From: Halichondria panicea
Lineage: Eukaryota > Porifera > Demospongiae > Suberitida > Halichondriidae
Assembly (NCBI RefSeq): GCF_963675165.1
Contig: NC_087387.1
Span: 477,501-541,500, forward strand
DNA: 64,000 nucleotides
Reading direction: 5' to 3'
Shown here: positions 59,018-64,000 of the stretch, piece after piece
Layout of the letters: each line of letters opens with the position of its first letter
Position numbering within the stretch: position 1 is the stretch's first letter
The notes under the pieces: model-generated
What the model was told of the DNA's origin: nothing
Databases searched by the model: none
Seen by the model: only the letters and a program-made list of their open reading frames with translations
Position numbers and translations under genes: made by a program

Positions 59018-62000
59018 ATGAGCAATACAAATATAGAAGAAAAGGAAGCTCAAAATAGGATAAGGTATGTAAAATTGAAGCTATTAGTTGCATGTCATTA
59101 ACACATGTCTATGTGCTTATGTGCTATTTGTGACGATAACATACAAATAAAGTGGTGAAACAAAGCATAATTATATGAGACTGTACAAGATCTAGTGTAA
59201 CTAACTATGAACAAAGCTAACACAAGCTCAATGGAGACTCAATCTTTGCCTGACATGTGGCTCCACTATTTCTCAACCCGCAGGTCAGCCCCAGCTCACA
59301 TTCTAGCTGGTAGGAGACTGCTGTGCTCCAGGCAATCGAAAACCTGTTCAAAAAGAAGGTGAGAAGAAAATAACACTACGTACTTCGATCACTTGGTGTG
59401 GTATTTAACAAGTGTGTGGCTCAATGTGTACTAGCTAATCATTCTTGCATCTTGCTTCGCTGCATGCAGGATTCCAGGAAGCAGAGGGACATCACGATCC
59501 AAAAGCAGGTAAATTAATGCCAGCCACCATGTTCTATCAATGCAATGAAACCTGTCACCTTTGCGCACACCAACAGTGGCTGTAATAACATATATATATA
59601 GCTTCCAAATTTCAAACACACGCTTTACCTCGAGGGCTTATTAATTTGGCTGTATTTTTAAGCGCTTTATTATAGGATGACCAGGTAGACAGGTTTCAGC
59701 AGTTTATTTTATTTTATTGAGTACAATCATTGCACGCACACATATAGAGGAAATTATGAAAGGAGCTTCACAAGCACATCACCTGCTAAACCACAGCCTA
59801 AGCAAACTTTGGTGGTGAGTTTTAACAGCATCGAGATATTAACTATCAGTCAAACACCCCTCCACTGTGTAGTCAACATCTATAGTGCGAGCTCCAGGCT
59901 ACACCCTCACGCGTAATCCCACCAATGTCAGAGTGGACATAAACACATCGACTTTCTTTGGAGGGAAGGATGAACAGGAGGTGAGGTTCCATGCATGCAC
60001 TTAAGTTCATGCATGTGCTCACTGTAAATTAATCCATGCTACCATGATTATATGAATACAGAGTGTGGAAACGATTAGGTCAAGCTCCAGATTGTCAAAG
60101 CCATCCAGTAAAAGGTATTAAGCATTTGATTTACGCCTTGTTTTTTACATGCAATTGGCTTGTAGATGTACAAATTAGTGGAAGGAAGCAATTGATTGTA
60201 TATACATGTACATGTACATGGTGGGAAATTCCCTTCAGCTACCCCACCATGTATGTACGCAGACTATACTTCCAATGTATACAAATGATGTACACAAAAT
60301 GGAAAGAAACAAATGATTGTACTTGTACGACCAAATTTTATACAATTTGAACAAACATGCATGATGAGAAATATTCCCACAGCTAATTAGCCTCCTATTT
60401 ACACAGGGACTCCCCCACTGCCTCCACTGTAATGAGGGCAGCCATGCTCGAGAAAGTGACGCAAGAAAAACAAGTACTGGAATTGGAGATAGCTGAGCTA
60501 CACATTCAGATGGAGTCCGTTCAAAATAAATACACAGAGAAAGAAAATCAGGTGAGATTAAACTAGTATTATATTTAATTCACGACAGGTCATGGTTCAC
60601 TGATAGAAAGAGGAGGAGTTCTTTCAAGCTACCGAGAAGATACGCAAACACCATCAAACCGATATAGAGTGAGTTATGTGATTACGAAACCAAACAATAC
60701 AACCAATGTTCGATCCTACTACAGAGAATTGGAGGAGAAGCATCAGCAAGAGATGTGTGTCATGCAAGACTACCACAATGAATTGGTGAGTATGTATATA
60801 CAGACATTTTAAAGATGGCGTTCGTGCTCAATTGTTTCACATTAACATTGCAGGTTAAAACTATCACCAAAGATTATGACAAAGAAATAGGTAAATAGTG
60901 TTGTTTATATGATACCATAATTTTATAGCAAGCTGAGTAAATTTCTAAGGAGAAAATTTTCCAGATTTTTAGCAAGTTAGATCCTAAAATTACCTGCTAT
61001 ATTATATATACTTGTACAGATGAATATCAAGAGAGATTAAAATTGGCCGATGAGCAACTACAGGAGTCTGTTGTGAGTTGGAATGTCATATACGTAAGAT
61101 CTGTCCCTGTATTTATTGCCGGAACTGTTCTTATTATATAACAGAGAGAGAAAGAAAAAACAATAGGAAACCTAGAGGTATGTGTGCATGTGCAGTGCAT
61201 GCACTCATGTATGAATATTACGGTACTGCATGTGTCTACGTATCAAACAACATATTGTATAGCTCATTTTTTACTATAACAGGAAGAACTGAAAGAGCAA
61301 CACCGTGACGAGATACAGCATCTCACGGACACGCTGGGGGAGGAAGCAAAGAGGAAATTAGAAGAAACCCAGGCTGAGTTGAAATTAGAACACAGACAGG
61401 AAATTGAGGAAATAACTGCCGATCATGAGACGGAAATTGATGTAAGTTGAGTACAGTAAATAATATTTAATTTACAGCATATACATTCCTATATATATAG
61501 CTGACCAAATATAGACGTGTAATAATTATAATATGGTACGATAATTATGTTTAGAGCTGTGACACTTTACCAATTCGCCATGCAGGGAATGAGGGAAAAG
61601 TACAATAAAGCAATGGCCCTCAAAGATGACCTACAAAAGTCCATCAAAAGGAACAAGGTTGGTGTGGATCAATCAGTCTTGCATGTATTCCAATTCCTTG
61701 CGTATAGAAATTGGAAAAGGAGATTAGTAAAAATAAAGAGAAGATTCAAGCCGCCAAAGAACAGCATACCGAAACTGAAACCCAACTACAAGAAACTGTG
61801 AGTATACAAACAGCCTATACAATCATGTATGCTTGCAATGTGTATATGCAATATGATCACTATCACATCTTACGTATAAAATACCTCGTTCATTCAACAG
61901 ATAAGGAAATTGAAGGAACTACAGGATGACTTCCAAGAAAAAGTATAAAATGACAGCAATCCCCTGCGTAAACATGTAGTATCTTTCAGCATCCATAACT

Positions 62001-62835
62001 TTAGTATCATTGATCCAATTTCAACGATTTTCTGATTTTCTAAAAGCTTAAAAGGATACCTTTCAAATGGTGTGTTTAAATCCAACATTTAGATGGGGTC
62101 ATAATTTTTTGCTTTTCGGCCTTGGACCATGGTATTTATTTGGATCCATGGTATTTAGCCGAAATTGGCAAATCCAAAAATAGATGGTACCATTTGAAAG
62201 ATCTCTTTCTAAGCTTTCAGAAAATCATAAAATTGTTGAAATTGGATCCACAGAATTCAAGTTATGGCGACTGAAAGAATCCCCGAGCCATTGATTACAC
62301 GGGGGACAATGGGTATTAATTAACTATTGGCTACAGGTTTGGATGGTGGAGACTAATTACAGAGACAGAATTGATGCTCTGAAGTCAGAGAACACTCTGT
62401 TAAGAAGACGACTGCTATGGAAAACAGACGAGTTTAGCGATTACCGTGCCAACACTGAGAGGCTACAAGCAGAGGGAATACGATCAACCAGAGAAAAGGT
62501 TTGATTAGCTGTAATATCAGAAATGTGGCCAGAATTAAGTGGTGCCTGTTTTGAAATCCTCCATTCAACACAGAAAGTACACGTATATAGTAAAGTAGGC
62601 CTAATTTAAGAGAAGGTTCCTGTGGGCACATCCCTGCTATATTAATATCACAGTATGTTAATTCACATTTATTGTACAGCTGCAGATTGTATTGAGAGCA
62701 CGGCAGAAGGCGTGTCTAAGTATTGCCATGGGAACTAGTGATATGTACACACAAGTGTCACAAGGTCGACCTGCAAGTGCACCGATAACTAAGTCAGAGA
62801 GAAAAAATGCAAAACTAAAAACGGACACTCAGTAG
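59018..62835 (+). CDS. Coiled-coil protein, FLACC1 (ALS2CR12)-like
   Basis: Eighteen phase-checked exons give 486 aa, from ATG 59018 to TAG 62833-62835. Small exons of 33-160 bp are typical (for example 60407-60551, 61283-61441, 62337-62498, 62680-62835). The first 130 residues are basic and Ser/Thr-rich and include APGYTLTRNPTNVRVDINTS, which resembles the PGY-x-L-x-RN segment before the coiled coil of vertebrate FLACC1. From about residue 145 to 440 the sequence is almost continuous heptad coiled coil (EKVTQEKQVLELEIAELHIQ, EELKEQHRDEIQHLTDTLGE). The tail has RPASAPITKSERK. FLACC1 is a flagellum-associated protein of the sperm tail, so a ciliary or flagellar role is plausible here. The homology rests on one motif plus layout. 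A GCCATAACTT repeat sits in the intron 61943-62336. Confidence 0.75.
61981..62283. repeat. Copy of the GCCATAACTT repeat family
   Basis: Starts CATCCATAACTTTAGTATCA and ends with inverted GAATTCAAGTTATGGC. The CCATGGTATTTATTTGGATC centre differs from the other copies. It lies in an intron of the coiled-coil gene. Confidence 0.65.
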
Positions 62836-63114
62836 TTTCAATATTGCATGTGTTTGTTGTTCATTTTAGACTCTGAATCTCACCAGACAATAATTACAAT
62901 GTATATACATTAACATGTTAATTCACTTATAAATGTACGTGTTGCAAACAAATTCTGAGGACAATAGGATGAATTTCCTATATGAAACACAAATAAGGTG
63001 CATTCAAAGCATTATCTTCTATTCTGCACCATTTCCTCTCTAGTTACTATAAGAGTAAAAAGCTAGCTCTTTCTGGAATACTCTGACTCTACACAGTACT
63101 ACTGTATACATACG
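62836..63114. other. Intergenic region
   Basis: 279 bp between the coiled-coil gene and the secreted orphan, on the same strand. A 5' flank with no certain TATA box. No gene is seen. Confidence 0.35.
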
Positions 63115-63600
63115 ATGGCCAAGCTACTTCTTTTGATTTGCTCTGCTAGTGTTCTACTGCTCCTAGCAACCACCAGTTCAGCTGCTCGATATCAACCAAG
63201 GCACAGGGACAGCCGTAGCCGGGATCCGTGCGAAGATGGGAGAATGAAAGACAAACCTCAATGCAGCAAATCAAGAGAAGTCCAGCCAATCAAGATGAAG
63301 AAGTTTCCGAAGCAGTGGGATTCTCGTGCACGCAGATTGCTGAGCCCTTATGGACAACATAACAGAGTCCTCGTTTCTCTACCGTATCCAGGAGAGGAGC
63401 GAACACCGTCCAAGAGAGAAGAGAAACGTGAAAAGCCGACAGAGAGTCCTTGTAAGTACAAAGAGACAGAGAACAAGAAGACAGAGTGCGAGAAGGAATT
63501 GGAGAAATCTCGCGAGAAAAAGCCTTGCAGCAAGATTCCCAAGATAAAGTCTGCCCTGAGGGTTATTGACGGAATGAGGGAACTCCTTAGCATGGAGTAG
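63115..63600 (+). CDS. Secreted Lys/Glu/Arg-rich orphan protein
   Basis: A single-exon 161-aa frame with a clear signal peptide (MAKLLLLICSASVLLLLATT, cleavage probably after SSA/A at about residue 23). The mature part is very hydrophilic. It has Arg/His/Asp-rich sequence (YQPRHRDSRSRDPCEDGRMK), then Lys/Glu-rich sequence (SKREEKREKPTESPCKYKET), and five cysteines in DPC, QC, SPC, EC and PC contexts. It ends in a short amphipathic segment (ALRVIDGMRELLSME). KR and RR pairs could be proprotein cleavage sites. I recognise no family; it may be a secreted matrix protein or a precursor. Confidence 0.7.
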   Translation: MAKLLLLICSASVLLLLATTSSAARYQPRHRDSRSRDPCEDGRMKDKPQCSKSREVQPIKMKKFPKQWDSRARRLLSPYGQHNRVLVSLPYPGEERTPSKREEKREKPTESPCKYKETENKKTECEKELEKSREKKPCSKIPKIKSALRVIDGMRELLSME

Positions 63601-64000
63601 TTACATGTATAGCTACGAGGAACAATGATTAGAAAGTTATTGATGATGCAAATTAAACATGTTCATTTCTTGTAAGATTATAATAGTGATTGCAAATTTA
63701 ACATGAGCTATAGTCTAGTAGGAGACTCAGGGATTGAGGGAATAATTATACTGTGTAGTGGACACAAGTCAACATAGTAAAGAAGAGCACACATCAAACC
63801 TAATAAAAAACGTTAATTTACAAAAACCAGCGAGATAGCCATATAGATCTATAATTATGTCAAAAACCTAGTGATGTGCTGTACAATTAACTTCCATTAA
63901 AAAAGGAAGCACTTGCATGTCAACATGGTATTTAGTCTTATCACACAATAAAACTGCATACCTGCTATCGTATGCTACAAGATGGCTAGTATATCTGTGC
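63601..64000. other. 3' flank of the secreted orphan
   Basis: AT-rich DNA with no gene seen. An AATAAAA near 63802 and another near 63948 could serve as polyadenylation signals. Confidence 0.35.

Overview
The window reads as nuclear DNA of an early-branching animal, most likely a sponge (demosponge). Evidence: genes of metazoan families (a TGF-beta type II receptor kinase, a Grainyhead/CP2 factor, a DGK-zeta/iota-type kinase, CDK5RAP3, hnRNP A/B), many short introns with GT-AG ends, gene spacing of a few hundred bp, and many small AT-rich palindromic transposon relics. The species cannot be named from sequence alone. I built the gene models by hand from splice sites and reading phase. Most close exactly in frame; the DGK model was not closed exon by exon.

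Layout. 1-3315 (+): 3' part of a Cys-rich protein with basic and acidic repeats. 3554-5591 (-): N-terminal part of CDK5RAP3. 5782-11440 (+): PH-RCC1-FYVE protein, 612 aa. 11871-20678 (-): TGF-beta type II receptor with three activin-receptor-type modules and two EGF modules, 825 aa. 21210-21686 (+): four-helix membrane protein. 22730-24670 (-): hnRNP A/B-like protein, 345 aa. 25759-29426 (+): CP2/LSF transcription factor, 523 aa. 29719-39702 (+): large ankyrin-repeat protein, 1208 aa in 23 exons. 39909-42217 (-): kelch protein, 324 aa. 42520-42891 (+): small orphan protein. 43446-57121 (-): diacylglycerol kinase with ankyrin repeats. 57368-58898: 1.5-kb TIR DNA transposon. 59018-62835 (+): coiled-coil protein resembling FLACC1, 486 aa. 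63115-63600 (+): secreted Lys/Glu-rich orphan.

The genes form no operon or single pathway. They alternate in strand and often pair head to head over short gaps (CDK5RAP3/PH-RCC1-FYVE 190 bp; kelch/orphan about 300 bp; DGK/FLACC1-like about 360 bp once the transposon is discounted). Signalling is well represented: TGF-beta reception, PI3P binding and diacylglycerol turnover.

The strongest novelties are in the receptor gene: its unusual ectodomain, and two minisatellites in its introns. One repeats a kinase exon end with its 5' splice site about 14 times. The other repeats a 3' splice site and exon start six times with a 39-bp, frame-preserving period. Also notable are the plant-like PH-RCC1-FYVE architecture, a perfect-TIR transposon inside a divergent promoter, and CA/TG microsatellites placed systematically at intron ends.
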